Shown here one piece after another: positions 26,649-35,219 of a DNA stretch of 64,000 bases. Source of the DNA: Actinomadura sp. K4S16. Its GTDB lineage: Bacteria > Actinomycetota > Actinomycetes > Streptosporangiales > Streptosporangiaceae. Within the stretch, counting starts at the first letter, position 1. Every line of letters begins with the position of its first letter. The translations under genes were made by a program, and so were the position numbers. The stretch spans positions 1 to 64,000 of the forward strand of contig NZ_BDDE01000017.1 of the NCBI RefSeq assembly GCF_008327685.1, in the 5' to 3' direction. The notes under the pieces were generated by a model. That model saw nothing but the letters and a program-made list of their open reading frames with translations, was not told the DNA's origin and did not search any database.

Positions 26649-26757
26649 TCACGCCGCATGCTCGTACTCGTTGAGGACTCCGCCGAGGCGTCTGCGTCTT
26701 CGCACGTCCAGCCGGGCGATCTGGCCGGGGTTGGTGTTCGGCGGGGCAGCGGGGTGC
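26649..26757 (-). pseudogene. C-terminal relic of an integrase-core transposase
   Basis: The minus-strand frame reads NTNPGQIARLDVRRRRRLGG then VLNEYEHAA-stop, the typical C-terminal tail of integrase-core transposases. The rest of the gene is absent. About 100 bp are shared with the relic at 19954. Confidence 0.7.
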
Positions 26758-26825
26758 ATGGTCGGGCGTTCGCGATGCCCTGGCGAGGACGATGGCGGTT
26801 ATAAGAGATCTCGCACTCGCGCAGC

Positions 26826-27069
26826 GCATGAAGCGAGTGCCGTTGGTTCCAGATGTCCGTGGCACGATCCGTGACGACCGCCTCGCAGGCCCGTAGGGCA
26901 GGGTCCGCGAAGATTCCTTGGCCTTGGGTGTAATCCAGTGACGCCTTGCATGAAGCGAGTGCCGTTGGTTCCAGATGTCCGTGGCACGATCCGTGACGAC
27001 CGCCTCGCAGGCCCGTAGGGCAGGGTCCGCGAAGATTCCTTGGCCTTGGGTGTAATCCAGTGACGCCTT
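26826..27069. repeat. Perfect tandem duplication of a 122-bp unit
   Basis: Unit 1 is 26826-26947 and unit 2 is 26948-27069. Each starts GCATGAAGCGAGTGCCGTT and ends CAGTGACGCCTT; I found no difference between them by eye. The unit ends 44 bp before the sigma factor start. I do not recognise its origin; one minus-strand frame through it is open but without known motifs. Confidence 0.85.
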
Positions 27070-27113
27070 CTCTGACTTCTTGGCGTATCGGCTCCGAGAA
27101 GAGAGGAGGTGGC

Positions 27114-28037
27114 GTGGACGAGCAAGAGGCCCGATTCATCCGCCTCTATGAGGCGTATTACCGCAACGTCTTCAGCTACATCGTGCTGCGGGTCGCGCCC
27201 CAGGCCGCCGAAGACCTGACCGGTGAGGTCTTCACGATCGCATGGCGGAAGATCGGTGAAGTCCCCGAGCAGGCGCTGCCGTGGCTGCTGGGCGTGGCCA
27301 GGAACCTGGCCCGCCAGTCGCACGGTGCGGCCGGTCAGGCGCGCGGCCTGATCGACCGGCTGGCCGGCCTGACCACCGACGCCGACCGGTACGCCTGGGA
27401 TGCCGCCGACCACGTCATAGCCCGCGACCAAGCGCCGGCCGCCCTGCGCACCCTGTCGGCCAAGGAGGCCGAGGCCGTCACTCTGACCGCCTGGCACGGT
27501 CTTGAGCCCCCTGAGGCGGCCCGCGTCGCCGGCTGCTCCCGCACCGCCTTCATCGTCCGCCTGCACCGGGGACGCCGCCGGCTGGATGGCACCGACCACT
27601 CCCGGCACCCGGGCGGCTCTCTACCGGATCCTCGCGGACTACCCGTCCGTCCACGTCACCGGGCGAACCAGCGACCGGAAGGGCAGGCCAGGCGTGGCCA
27701 TCACCGCCCAGAACCCCGACGGCGTGATCGAGCGGCTAGTGATCGACCCGGCGACCGCCCGGCTTCTCGACCACGAGACGCGGCCCGGCAACCGCCCCGG
27801 CACCCCAGGGGCGCACGCCGTCAGCGGCCACGGGGCCACCGAACGCCAGGGCTGGGTGAACAAGATCGGCGATATCCCCGCCTCCTGACCGGTTACGGGG
27901 GCAGGACGTCACACGTTCCGTGGCGTCCTGCGGTCCCCACCCGGCCCACCGGGCGGCGAACCGACCGGCGTCGACGTGGGCCGGGTCACCGGAACAGACA
28001 AAAGTCCCCAAGGGAAGGTTTTGCATGCGTGGGGTAA
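27114..28037 (+). CDS. ECF sigma factor with an aberrant C-terminal tail
   Basis: The frame starts at GTG 27114 with AGAGGAGG 6 nt upstream. Residues 1-160 are a normal ECF sigma factor: region 2 with FIRLYEAYYRNVFSYIVLRV, AEDLTGEVFTIAWRKIGEV and LPWLLGVARNLARQS, and region 4 with TLSAKEAEAVTLTAWHGLEP and ARVAGCSRTAFIVRLHRGRR. After about residue 162 (27600) the frame runs through sequence that codes in another frame for the end of a CU044_5270 family protein. The long basic Arg-rich tail to 28037 is thus an artefact of a deletion. Whether the sigma factor works is open. Confidence 0.7.
   Translation: MDEQEARFIRLYEAYYRNVFSYIVLRVAPQAAEDLTGEVFTIAWRKIGEVPEQALPWLLGVARNLARQSHGAAGQARGLIDRLAGLTTDADRYAWDAADHVIARDQAPAALRTLSAKEAEAVTLTAWHGLEPPEAARVAGCSRTAFIVRLHRGRRRLDGTDHSRHPGGSLPDPRGLPVRPRHRANQRPEGQARRGHHRPEPRRRDRAASDRPGDRPASRPRDAARQPPRHPRGARRQRPRGHRTPGLGEQDRRYPRLLTGYGGRTSHVPWRPAVPTRPTGRRTDRRRRGPGHRNRQKSPREGFACVG
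27592..27888 (+). pseudogene. C-terminal remnant of a CU044_5270 family protein
   Basis: In the frame ending at 27888 the sequence reads TRAALYRILADYPSVHVTGR, RPGVAITAQNPDGVIERLVI and DPATARLL up to KIGDIPAS. This is the end of the CU044_5270 family of exported proteins that are usually encoded right after such ECF sigma genes. About the first 200 residues, with the membrane anchor, are missing. The deletion joins it out of frame to the sigma gene. Confidence 0.65.
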
Positions 28038-29245
28038 GAAGTACCGCGATCCGATCTGGTGCGCTCGCGATCACGTTGGCCGGCCTGGCAGCGGCCTCGC
28101 CGACGACGGCGGCGGTGGCCGGTACGAAAGCGACACCTCCTGCCACGTCGCCGGGGTCTCCGAAGTGGCAGTTGTTCAATGCACCTGTTCAGGGAAGTAT
28201 CAGCTTGCTCAGTGCAACTGCGGCGGGACGCAATGCCGCGTGGGCCGGCGGGCTCCTCGTCAACCCGAGGAAGCCACCACGGCTTGCCAGGACCCCGGCC
28301 GACGACGAGAACTGCAACTTCGCGAAGGGAATGTTCACCTCCGTCATGCTGCGCTGGGACGGGCGCAGCTGGCGGCAGGTGTCCATCCCCAACTTCGCTC
28401 GCATCAACCAGGTCAGCGCCTCGAGTCCTAAGGACGTGTGGGCCTCCGCCGACTGTGGTCTCCTGCACTGGAACGGCCAGAGCTGGACGCCGGTTCCGTT
28501 CGCACCGATTCCCGGCGCGGAGCAGACCTCCGCCGGTTCGATCAGTGCCGTCGGTCCGGAGGATGCATGGCTCGCCGGCGGCACGTACGACGGCGGGACA
28601 GGGGTCGGGCGTGGGTTCGTCCAGCATTGGGACGGACGACACTGGCGCAACGTGCCGTTGCCCAACCTCGACGGCAGTTTCTCACTCGACGGCATCGACG
28701 CGCGGGGGCCGCGGGACGTGTGGGCTGTGGGGACGGACTACCCGGGCGACGACGTCCACCCCGAGCGACTGCTGCTCCTGCACTGGAACGGCCGTACGTG
28801 GAAGCGGCTGCCCGAACCGGTCACCGGCTATATGACGCAACGGCTCGCCAGGGTACGGATGGTGACCGGAAACGACGTCTGGGTCTCCGGCTGGGGCAAG
28901 ACAACCCCCGGCCGGGAAGCGCTCCGTCACCCGATGCTCCTGCACTGGAACGGCCGAGAATGGGCCAGCGCGAAGGTGCCGGACGGGCGCGGCGAGTTGA
29001 TGGACGTGGCGGTGAGCGGCCGGCAGGCACTGGCCGGCGGCGACACCGTCACCCCGTCCGAGCCCTCGTACACGATGCTCGCGCTGCGCCGGACCGCGAG
29101 CGGCTGGCAGAACGCTCCGGTCCCGGTGACCGGGATGGCAACCCTGGCTGGGTTGGCGCCGATTCCCGGTGGAGGCCTGTGGGGCGTCGGCGCAATCACA
29201 GCAACATCGGGTGATTATCAGCCCCTGATCGCACGCCTGAAGTAG
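28025..29245 (+). CDS. Secreted beta-propeller-like protein
   Basis: 406 residues from ATG 28025 with GGGAAGG upstream. Signal peptide ending near TTAAVAG, then repeats of about 45-50 residues with W-N-G-x-x-W or W-D-G-x-x-W ends (LRWDGRSW, LHWNGQSW, QHWDGRHW, LHWNGRTW, LHWNGREW) alternating with SPKDVWA, GPEDAWLAGG and GPRDVWAVGT. This is a secreted propeller of unknown ligand. It is related in design to the protein at 3375-4451 but not a close copy. Confidence 0.75.
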   Translation: MRGVRSTAIRSGALAITLAGLAAASPTTAAVAGTKATPPATSPGSPKWQLFNAPVQGSISLLSATAAGRNAAWAGGLLVNPRKPPRLARTPADDENCNFAKGMFTSVMLRWDGRSWRQVSIPNFARINQVSASSPKDVWASADCGLLHWNGQSWTPVPFAPIPGAEQTSAGSISAVGPEDAWLAGGTYDGGTGVGRGFVQHWDGRHWRNVPLPNLDGSFSLDGIDARGPRDVWAVGTDYPGDDVHPERLLLLHWNGRTWKRLPEPVTGYMTQRLARVRMVTGNDVWVSGWGKTTPGREALRHPMLLHWNGREWASAKVPDGRGELMDVAVSGRQALAGGDTVTPSEPSYTMLALRRTASGWQNAPVPVTGMATLAGLAPIPGGGLWGVGAITATSGDYQPLIARLK

Positions 29246-29331
29246 CGCCTCAGCCCTGCCTCGGCCGCCGCCTGCATCCCCGACCACCGTCAGGGCGTGC
29301 CGCTGGAGGGCCGGTTGCGGAACGCGGCGCC
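29246..29331. other. Intergenic region 29246-29619
   Basis: About 370 bp between the propeller gene and the convergent kinase gene hold only the IS256 fragment. I find no clear terminator. Confidence 0.4.
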
Positions 29332-29372
29332 CTGGACGTCCAGCACCTTGGACATCTGCGACACCTGGCTCT
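29332..29372 (-). pseudogene. Small IS256-type transposase fragment
   Basis: Minus strand KSQVSQMSKVLDVQ, nearly identical to KSQVSEMSKVLDAQ in the relic at 21.8 kb. Only about 14 codons remain. Confidence 0.6.
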
Positions 29373-29619
29373 TCCGCCGATGGGGAGTTCGGCCGCCAAG
29401 GCATCGGGGTAGGTGAAGGTGTCTTCGAGGTCACGATCATGAACGTCGCACTTCCCTCACGCGACCCGCGATGCCCTCGGCGACGTCGCCGTCGCCAGTG
29501 TTGATCTCGCCGCCCCCGACGACGCCACGGCTCGGGGCCCCGCCGTCGCTCCTCGCCCAGGTCCTCCCGCTCGTCCCGTCCCGGCGAGCCGCTCGGCACG
29601 GCCTTGGCGGAGCCTGGCG

Positions 29620-31029
29620 TCACGGGGCGGCGGGCCGCGAATCTCGCGCATCCAGGTGCGCGCGGAGGCGCAGACGGCCCGGGTTCACGCCGGCCGCGTG
29701 CATGACGCCGCCGAGGAACAGGGCCAGCCAGAACAGCGCGGCGGGCGTCGAGGTCACACCCTTCTCGTCAGTCGTCGTCACGATGAAGGCGCCCGACGCC
29801 ACCGTCGAGACCCCGTACAGCGCGGCCGTGATCAGCCAGGCGCGACGCCGGTGCCGGACTCCGATGTACAGGAACGACAGCCAGGTCAGGAAGCCGAACG
29901 CCAGGGTCGGCACCATCCACAGACTGTGCCCGAGCTTCCAGCCGAAACCGCGGCGCGCCATCCTCGGCTCCCAAGGCGGCGGGGGGCCCAGGTCCGGCAT
30001 GTGCGCAGGCCCTTGCGAGGGGATGGACGGCGAGGTCACGAAGGGCGCGAAGCCCGCGGGCATGGGGGGCGGGCCGGACGGCGACACGGAATGCGCCAGG
30101 GGCACTCGCCGGTCGGCACCGGCGAGGCGGACCAGGACACGGGCATGCAGTTGCATCCCTGTCGACATGGACAACGCCGGGTCGACGTCGCCGAGCGGAT
30201 GGACACCCTGCACAAACACCAGAAGCCGCTCGTACACCTCGCGGGCGTCCCCCGGGCGTTGCCGCGGGTCTTTGGCGAGCAACCGGCGCACGAGGTCCTC
30301 CAGGGGGAGCGGAACGTCGGCACGGTGCAGCGGTGCCGGGTCTTCCTCCAGGTGCTTGTAACTGAGGGCATGCGGCGACGTCGCCGTGAACACCGGTTTC
30401 CCGGCGAGTATCTCGTAGAGGACGCAGCCCAGTGCGTAGAGGTCGGTGCGCGGGGTGGCACGCTCGCTGCGCAGTTGCTCCGGCGCCATGTACGCGGGCG
30501 TGCCCACGGTCTCGCCCGTGCGGGTGATCCGGACGACCCCGACGGCGTCAAGGACGGTCGCCACCCCGAAGTCCAGGACCTTGACCGTGCCGTCCCGGGT
30601 CACCATCAGGTTCTGCGGCTTGATGTCGCGATGCACGAGCGAGCGGCCGTGCGCGATCGCGAGCACCGAGCAGACCTGCGCGGCGATCGCCGCCGCCCAC
30701 GCGACCGGAAGCGGTCCCTGCTCGGCGACCAGGTCCGCGACCGTGCAGCCGTCCACCAGTTCCATCACCAGGAACAGGCCGTCCTCGGTGGAGCCGGCAT
30801 CGTGCACCGCAGGCACTCCGGGATGCTGCAGACCTGCGGTGAGCTCCGCCTCCCGGGCGAAGCGGCGCACCAGCTCGGAGGGGTCCGGCCTGCGCATGAT
30901 CGCCTCGTTGGTGAGCAGCTTCACCGCGACTCGCCGCTCCAACTGCCGGTCGACCGCCTCCCACACCTCGCCCATGCCGCCCCGACCGAGCGGGGCGGTC
31001 AGCTCGTAACGTCCCCCGAGCAACTGCAT
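29620..31029 (-). CDS. Ser/Thr protein kinase with C-terminal membrane segments
   Basis: About 469 residues from ATG 31029 (GTG 31032 and ATG 31047 possible; GGAGG lies between). Kinase domain residues 1-265: glycine loop LGRGGMGEVWEA, Lys in RRVAVKLL, catalytic loop LVHRDIKPQNLMV, DFGVA and GTPAYMAPEQL. A Pro-rich linker leads to three C-terminal membrane helices (MVPTLAFGFLTWLSFLYI, WLITAALYGVSTVASGAFIV, ALFWLALFLGGVM), with no external sensor domain. The next gene upstream on the same strand, 103 bp away, is a DNA methylase. Confidence 0.9.
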   Translation of the reverse strand: MQLLGGRYELTAPLGRGGMGEVWEAVDRQLERRVAVKLLTNEAIMRRPDPSELVRRFAREAELTAGLQHPGVPAVHDAGSTEDGLFLVMELVDGCTVADLVAEQGPLPVAWAAAIAAQVCSVLAIAHGRSLVHRDIKPQNLMVTRDGTVKVLDFGVATVLDAVGVVRITRTGETVGTPAYMAPEQLRSERATPRTDLYALGCVLYEILAGKPVFTATSPHALSYKHLEEDPAPLHRADVPLPLEDLVRRLLAKDPRQRPGDAREVYERLLVFVQGVHPLGDVDPALSMSTGMQLHARVLVRLAGADRRVPLAHSVSPSGPPPMPAGFAPFVTSPSIPSQGPAHMPDLGPPPPWEPRMARRGFGWKLGHSLWMVPTLAFGFLTWLSFLYIGVRHRRRAWLITAALYGVSTVASGAFIVTTTDEKGVTSTPAALFWLALFLGGVMHAAGVNPGRLRLRAHLDARDSRPAAP

Positions 31030-31132
31030 CACGGAAGCCCCCTCCATTCAGACGGGGAACAGTCTGGCGTAGCCGCAGCTCGCCCGAACGTACGGGACCA
31101 GCCCGGCCGTCACCGTCGCCGACCGGCGGGCC

Positions 31133-33022
31133 TCAGCCGCCGACCGCACCCAGGTCACCTTCTGCGACACCGTCCGCCAGCAGCCGGTCCATCAGCTCGC
31201 TGAGGGCGAGGCTCTCGCGCGCCGCGGAGGCGAACTGCTCCATCCGCCGGAAGGCCTCCCCGAACCGGCGCTGCTCGTCCATCGGCAACCGCGGCACACG
31301 CGCGCGGTGGACGTCCACGCGGGTGCCCGTCGACGACAGGGACGACGATCGCACGTTGGCGGTGCTGCGCAGGACGCCCGCCAGGAAGTACGGGTCGAGC
31401 GCCTGCGGATCGACTCTGACCAGGGACAGGTGCGGGCCGAGCACCAGGCCGTCTCGCTGCACCACCCGCGCGGCGAACCGGCGGGAGGCCACCGCCACGG
31501 CGATGTCTCCGGTACGCGTGACGATCCAGTCGTCCTCGGCTCCGATGAGCGCGCGGCCGCTCGGCTCGCGGTACTGAAGCACATCCTCGGCGGTGAGCAA
31601 CGGCCGTTCCGTGCCCGCCTTCCCCGCATCCCCGCGCGCCGGAGCCCGATGCACGGTCAACGCGCCGATCCGGGCCAGCTCCGCGACGGAGGTGACGGCC
31701 GTCTCCCGGTCCGGCCGCACCGGTTCGAGCTCGGGCACAAGCCCGGACATCCTGTCGAGCAGCGCCCTCAGCCGGTCGAGCGTCTGGACGAACCGCTCGG
31801 CCGTCCGGTCCCCCTCGAAGGCGGCCAGATGCCGGGCCGGGGTCAGGTCGGCCTCCTCGTCCAGCAGGTCGATGATCGGCACGACCCGGCTCGTCCCGGG
31901 CCGGTCCACGTCGCGGCCCGCCTGGAAGTCCCGCCAGGTCCGGAAGATCTCCGCGTCGTCCGCGCCGTCCATCACGAGCAGGCCGGTCGGCCGGTCGCCC
32001 GCCGGCTTGCGCAGCAGCCACAGATGGGGGCCGGCGGGAAGCGCGACCACGGCTTGGAGGGCGCCGCGGCGCAGCAACTGCGTGCGCATGCGCCGCCCCG
32101 AACGTCGCCCCGCCACGGCGGGCGGCACGAGCAGGACCGCGAGCCCGCCGGGGACGAGGTGCGCGAGCGCGTGCTGGATCCATGCCATTTCCGGTTCCAT
32201 GCGGGGCGGCAGCCCGTACTCCCACCGCGGATCGGCGGCCAGATCCTCGTAGCCCCAGTACCGCTCGTTGAACGGAGGGTCGCAGACCACGGCGTCAACG
32301 GTGAGGCCGACGAACGCATCGTGCCGCAACGAGTCCCCGCCGCGGATCTCGGCCGGGATGCCGCGCAGGGCGAGCCGGTTCTCAGCCAGCGGTGCGAGCA
32401 CCTCGTCGCGTTCCTGCCCGTAGAGCCGCCGCGGTTCCCCTTCGCGCGCGGCCGACAGCGCGGACAGCAGTTCACCGGTACCGCACGCCGGATCCAGCAC
32501 GGACCGCGCGTCCTGGTCGACCAGGCCTGCGATCAGCGCGGCGAGCTCCGGCGACGTCAACGTCAGTCGGGGCAGCCTCACCTCCAGGTAGCGCTCGACC
32601 AGGAACTCGAACGCAGGGGCGGTGTCCCACTCGCCGGACAACTCGTCCACTGCCCTCAGCAGCGGCACCGACCGCTGGTCGACTCCCAGCCGTTTCGCCG
32701 CCGCCCGGTCGCTCAGCCCGGTGATCGGCGTGCCGGCGCGCTGCCAGTCCCCCACCTGTCGCAGGACGGCGCCGATCTCCCGTTCGTCGCCGACCGTGCA
32801 CAGGAGCTGCCATGCCCGTTCCTCCGACGGGACCTCGGCGAGCTTGCCCTGCCGACGAAGCCATGTCTCGACTTCGGCGAGCGAGAACACCGGGCTGGTC
32901 GGAGTGCCGCCGATGGGCTGCGGAAAGTCGGGATGGCGGCGCCGCCAGTTGCTCACCGCTCCCCGGCTCACCCGGGCGAGCCGGGCGATGTCCGACGCGG
33001 TCACGGTGGCGTCCTTGCGCAC
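31133..33022 (-). CDS. HTH-N6-adenine DNA methylase with a specificity-like tail
   Basis: 629 residues from GTG 33022 (GAGGAGGGG upstream). Residues 1-60: HTH (TASDIARLARVSRGAVSNWR). Residues 170-400: HsdM-like methyltransferase with AdoMet motif I LDPACGTGELLSAL and the catalytic motif IV as DPPFNERYWGYE. Residues 465-610 resemble a type I specificity half: GDIAVAVASRRFAARVV, LDPYFLAGVLRS and MDEQRRFGEAFRRMEQFA. The chain thus combines M and S parts; no restriction subunit is adjacent. It may be an orphan methylase that marks DNA or a regulator. The kinase gene follows on the same strand. Confidence 0.82.
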   Translation of the reverse strand: MRKDATVTASDIARLARVSRGAVSNWRRRHPDFPQPIGGTPTSPVFSLAEVETWLRRQGKLAEVPSEERAWQLLCTVGDEREIGAVLRQVGDWQRAGTPITGLSDRAAAKRLGVDQRSVPLLRAVDELSGEWDTAPAFEFLVERYLEVRLPRLTLTSPELAALIAGLVDQDARSVLDPACGTGELLSALSAAREGEPRRLYGQERDEVLAPLAENRLALRGIPAEIRGGDSLRHDAFVGLTVDAVVCDPPFNERYWGYEDLAADPRWEYGLPPRMEPEMAWIQHALAHLVPGGLAVLLVPPAVAGRRSGRRMRTQLLRRGALQAVVALPAGPHLWLLRKPAGDRPTGLLVMDGADDAEIFRTWRDFQAGRDVDRPGTSRVVPIIDLLDEEADLTPARHLAAFEGDRTAERFVQTLDRLRALLDRMSGLVPELEPVRPDRETAVTSVAELARIGALTVHRAPARGDAGKAGTERPLLTAEDVLQYREPSGRALIGAEDDWIVTRTGDIAVAVASRRFAARVVQRDGLVLGPHLSLVRVDPQALDPYFLAGVLRSTANVRSSSLSSTGTRVDVHRARVPRLPMDEQRRFGEAFRRMEQFASAARESLALSELMDRLLADGVAEGDLGAVGG

Positions 33023-33191
33023 GTCCGCCCCTCCTCATCCGGCAACCTCGAACACTACACCTGTCGATCGTGAATGTCGACACAACCAGTGGTGTTGTTT
33101 ATTCGGTTAACGCATGTTGTACTTGGCTACGCGCCGCACAGATGACCGCGTCCGCGACCTGTGACGAACATGTCTTCTTGGAGGTTCTGCC
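33023..33191. promoter_or_regulatory. Divergent promoter region, methylase / lipoprotein
   Basis: The 170-bp gap is AT-richer than its surroundings (TTGTTTATTCGGTTAACG) and contains imperfect dyads such as CACAACCAGTGGTGTTG and TGTCGATCGTGAATGTCGAC. The HTH of the methylase could bind here to control its own gene; no further support. Confidence 0.4.
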
Positions 33192-33674
33192 ATGTCAATC
33201 CGCTCGACGATCCCTCTCGCCGCCACCGTCGCCCTGACCGCCCTGATGCTGACCGGGTGCAACGCAGACGAGGGGGACGCCGCGCCCAAGGACGGCGGCG
33301 CCGCGGCGTCCGCGGCGGCCACGAGCGCCGGACCCGCCGGAACTCCTGAGAGCACCGCCGCCGCAGTCGTCTACCAGGACCCGATGGACATCGCCAAGAA
33401 GATCCGCAAGGCGCGCCTGGGCTGCGCCAAGCCCGCAAAGACCGAGTCGCTGGGCAGCGGGAAAGTGATCTGCGGAGGCGCCGACAACATCAGCATCGAG
33501 TTCTACGACGATCCCCAGGCCTTCACGGAGGTCAAGAAGGTCATCTGCCAGATGAACTCTTCCTCGACCATCGTCGCCGATGAGGGGCGGCACTGGATGG
33601 TCACTACGCTCAGCAACGGCACGACCAAGCGCGTCCAGCAGGTGGTCGGCGGCAAGGTCGTCAAGGCCTGCTGA
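33192..33674 (+). CDS. Lipoprotein of unknown function
   Basis: 160 residues from ATG 33192 (TTGGAGG upstream). Lipobox LTGC directly after the signal peptide, an Ala/Gly-rich linker, then a compact domain of about 100 residues with four cysteines (RLGCAKP, VICGGAD, VICQMNS and the final Cys) that could form two disulfides. No family recognised. It diverges from the methylase gene. Confidence 0.75.
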   Translation: MSIRSTIPLAATVALTALMLTGCNADEGDAAPKDGGAAASAAATSAGPAGTPESTAAAVVYQDPMDIAKKIRKARLGCAKPAKTESLGSGKVICGGADNISIEFYDDPQAFTEVKKVICQMNSSSTIVADEGRHWMVTTLSNGTTKRVQQVVGGKVVKAC

Positions 33675-33794
33675 TCGCCACGCGCGGCGAACCCACCCGA
33701 CTCCTTCAGCGGGGCGCAGCGGACCCGGTCGGCGGGCAAGCCTGCGGTACCGGCGCCTACCCCGCTCCCGGATCGGGATCTGCACCTCGGCCCG
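33675..33794. other. Start of an 800-bp non-coding stretch (33.7-34.5 kb)
   Basis: Between the two lipoprotein genes I find no supported gene. It contains the diverged tRNA-flank copy at 33795-34000. One minus-strand frame (34015-34536) is open but shows no recognisable motifs. Confidence 0.45.
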
Positions 33795-34000
33795 GTTCGT
33801 TCCCGTGGCTGCTCGGTGGCGGCTCGGCGGCTCGATCCGGGCCCCGCGTCGGCCCTGGTAGCACCGCGAAAGCGGGGGCACCTCGCCCGCCCTAGCCGGT
33901 CATGTCCCCACAGCACCGGCGGCCAGGGCCACCAAAGCAGTCAGGATGCACCTCCGCAGGCGTGAATCCATTGGCTCGCATCCCGTCGCAGGCGGCACCT
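33795..34000 (+). repeat. tRNA-downstream repeat, copy B (diverged)
   Basis: Shares with 17414-17620 the blocks CGGCTCGGCGGCTCGATCC, AGCCGGTCAT, AGCAGTCAG, GTGAATCC and TGGCTCGCATCCCG in the same order and spacing. No tRNA part precedes it, so it is a partial copy. Confidence 0.7.
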
Positions 34001-34475
34001 CGAAGGTCAGGCTGTCAGCGGCGGCCGCCGCTCGGGTCGGGCGCGGCCTCGACCAGTGCTCCCAGTGCCGCTCGGTGAACCCCGGTTCCGGTGTGGTCGC
34101 CACTTCCAAGCCCCGGAAGCCGCTGAGGACCACGGTCGGTTCTATGGACCTTCAGGCAGTCCACTGCCATCAACTCGAACTTTCCGTGCCGTTCAGGCGC
34201 GTATGGCAACGGCCCGAACACCTGTAGGTGGTGGGCCTTGCGCGCCGACCGCGCCGCTATGACCACGTCTCTGCGGCGTTCACCACCTCGATGACACGCC
34301 ACGACAGCGGAGCGTCGGCGCGGCGGATCTCGGTAGGCCGCCGCGGCAGGACACCTTCGTGCTCCAGGAAGGCCGGAAACTCCTGCACGGCTCCGATGGT
34401 CGCACTGTGTTCGGACACTTTGCGGCCACCCCGGTCCGGCTGGGCAGGCCGGCCGGCTCCCCTTATGATCATTCG

Positions 34476-35219
34476 ATGCCGCATCCCTTGTTCCGCCTCT
34501 ACACCTGTGCGGCGCTTCTCGTGGTCGCGTGTGCATGCGGTACCACCGACAATGAGTCGGCCCCCGATCGGAGCGCGTCCCCGACGAATCGGCCGTCGGA
34601 GCCGGCCGACACGGATCGCATGAAGCGGGCGCTGTTGCCGATCCCGGCGGCGCAGTCGAGCGAGTCGTTCCGATACGGACCGATCTCGGGGACCTACCAG
34701 CAACTCACGGACAGAATCGTCAACGGTAAGACGTGGCCGTCCGAGCCCTGCGCCGACCGGACGATGATGCCAGGCCGTATCCAGGCGCTCGGCGAGCAGG
34801 CCCGCTTCTCGCCCGCAGCGCTGGCCATGTGGACCGACGATGCCCGGGGCCTCCTCGTGACCGAGACCGTCATCAAGCTCACGGAGGCGAACGCCCAACA
34901 GCTTGTCGCGACTCCGGCGCCAGAAGAATGCCACGCCTACGACATCGTAATCGACGGAGAGAATCACCATGTCACACTGAGAGCCGACGAATTCTATCGG
35001 CGTGACGGCGGACCAACACGCATCCAGATCTGGGACCACCGAATCGGCGGAACAACCAGTAGCGCCCTGCAACTCACCAGCAGACGCGGTAATTACGTGA
35101 TCATCCTATCGTTGTCGCCGAATGGCAAGATCAGGCCTGCGGACTACCGGGATATCGTCACCCGCGCAGAAGACCACGCCACGACCGTGCTAGGGCAGGG
35201 CGAGGGCTCGCGAACATAA
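34476..35219 (+). CDS. Lipoprotein, sensor-domain-like
   Basis: 247 residues from ATG 34476; in-frame upstream codons are not preferred because the signal peptide starts here (MPHPLFRLYTCAALLVVACA). Lipobox VVAC. The rest resembles the external sensor-type lipoproteins of actinomycetes (LLPIPAAQSSESFRYGP, a pair of cysteines, EDHATTVLG near the end) but I cannot name the family with certainty. Base composition is lower in GC toward the 3' end than in the neighbours. Confidence 0.6.
   Translation: MPHPLFRLYTCAALLVVACACGTTDNESAPDRSASPTNRPSEPADTDRMKRALLPIPAAQSSESFRYGPISGTYQQLTDRIVNGKTWPSEPCADRTMMPGRIQALGEQARFSPAALAMWTDDARGLLVTETVIKLTEANAQQLVATPAPEECHAYDIVIDGENHHVTLRADEFYRRDGGPTRIQIWDHRIGGTTSSALQLTSRRGNYVIILSLSPNGKIRPADYRDIVTRAEDHATTVLGQGEGSRT

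Noticed and set aside
29620..33022. A complete Pgl or BREX system
   Set aside because: Only kinase and methylase are present; no PglZ phosphatase or large PglY-type ATPase, and the kinase has membrane helices unlike PglW.
31307..33073. 588-residue plus-strand frame opposite the methylase gene
   Set aside because: Mirror of the methylase, which has HTH and AdoMet motifs and a good ribosome binding site.
34015..34536. 173-residue minus-strand frame
   Set aside because: Arg/Pro-rich without motifs, overlaps the repeat copy and the start of the lipoprotein gene.
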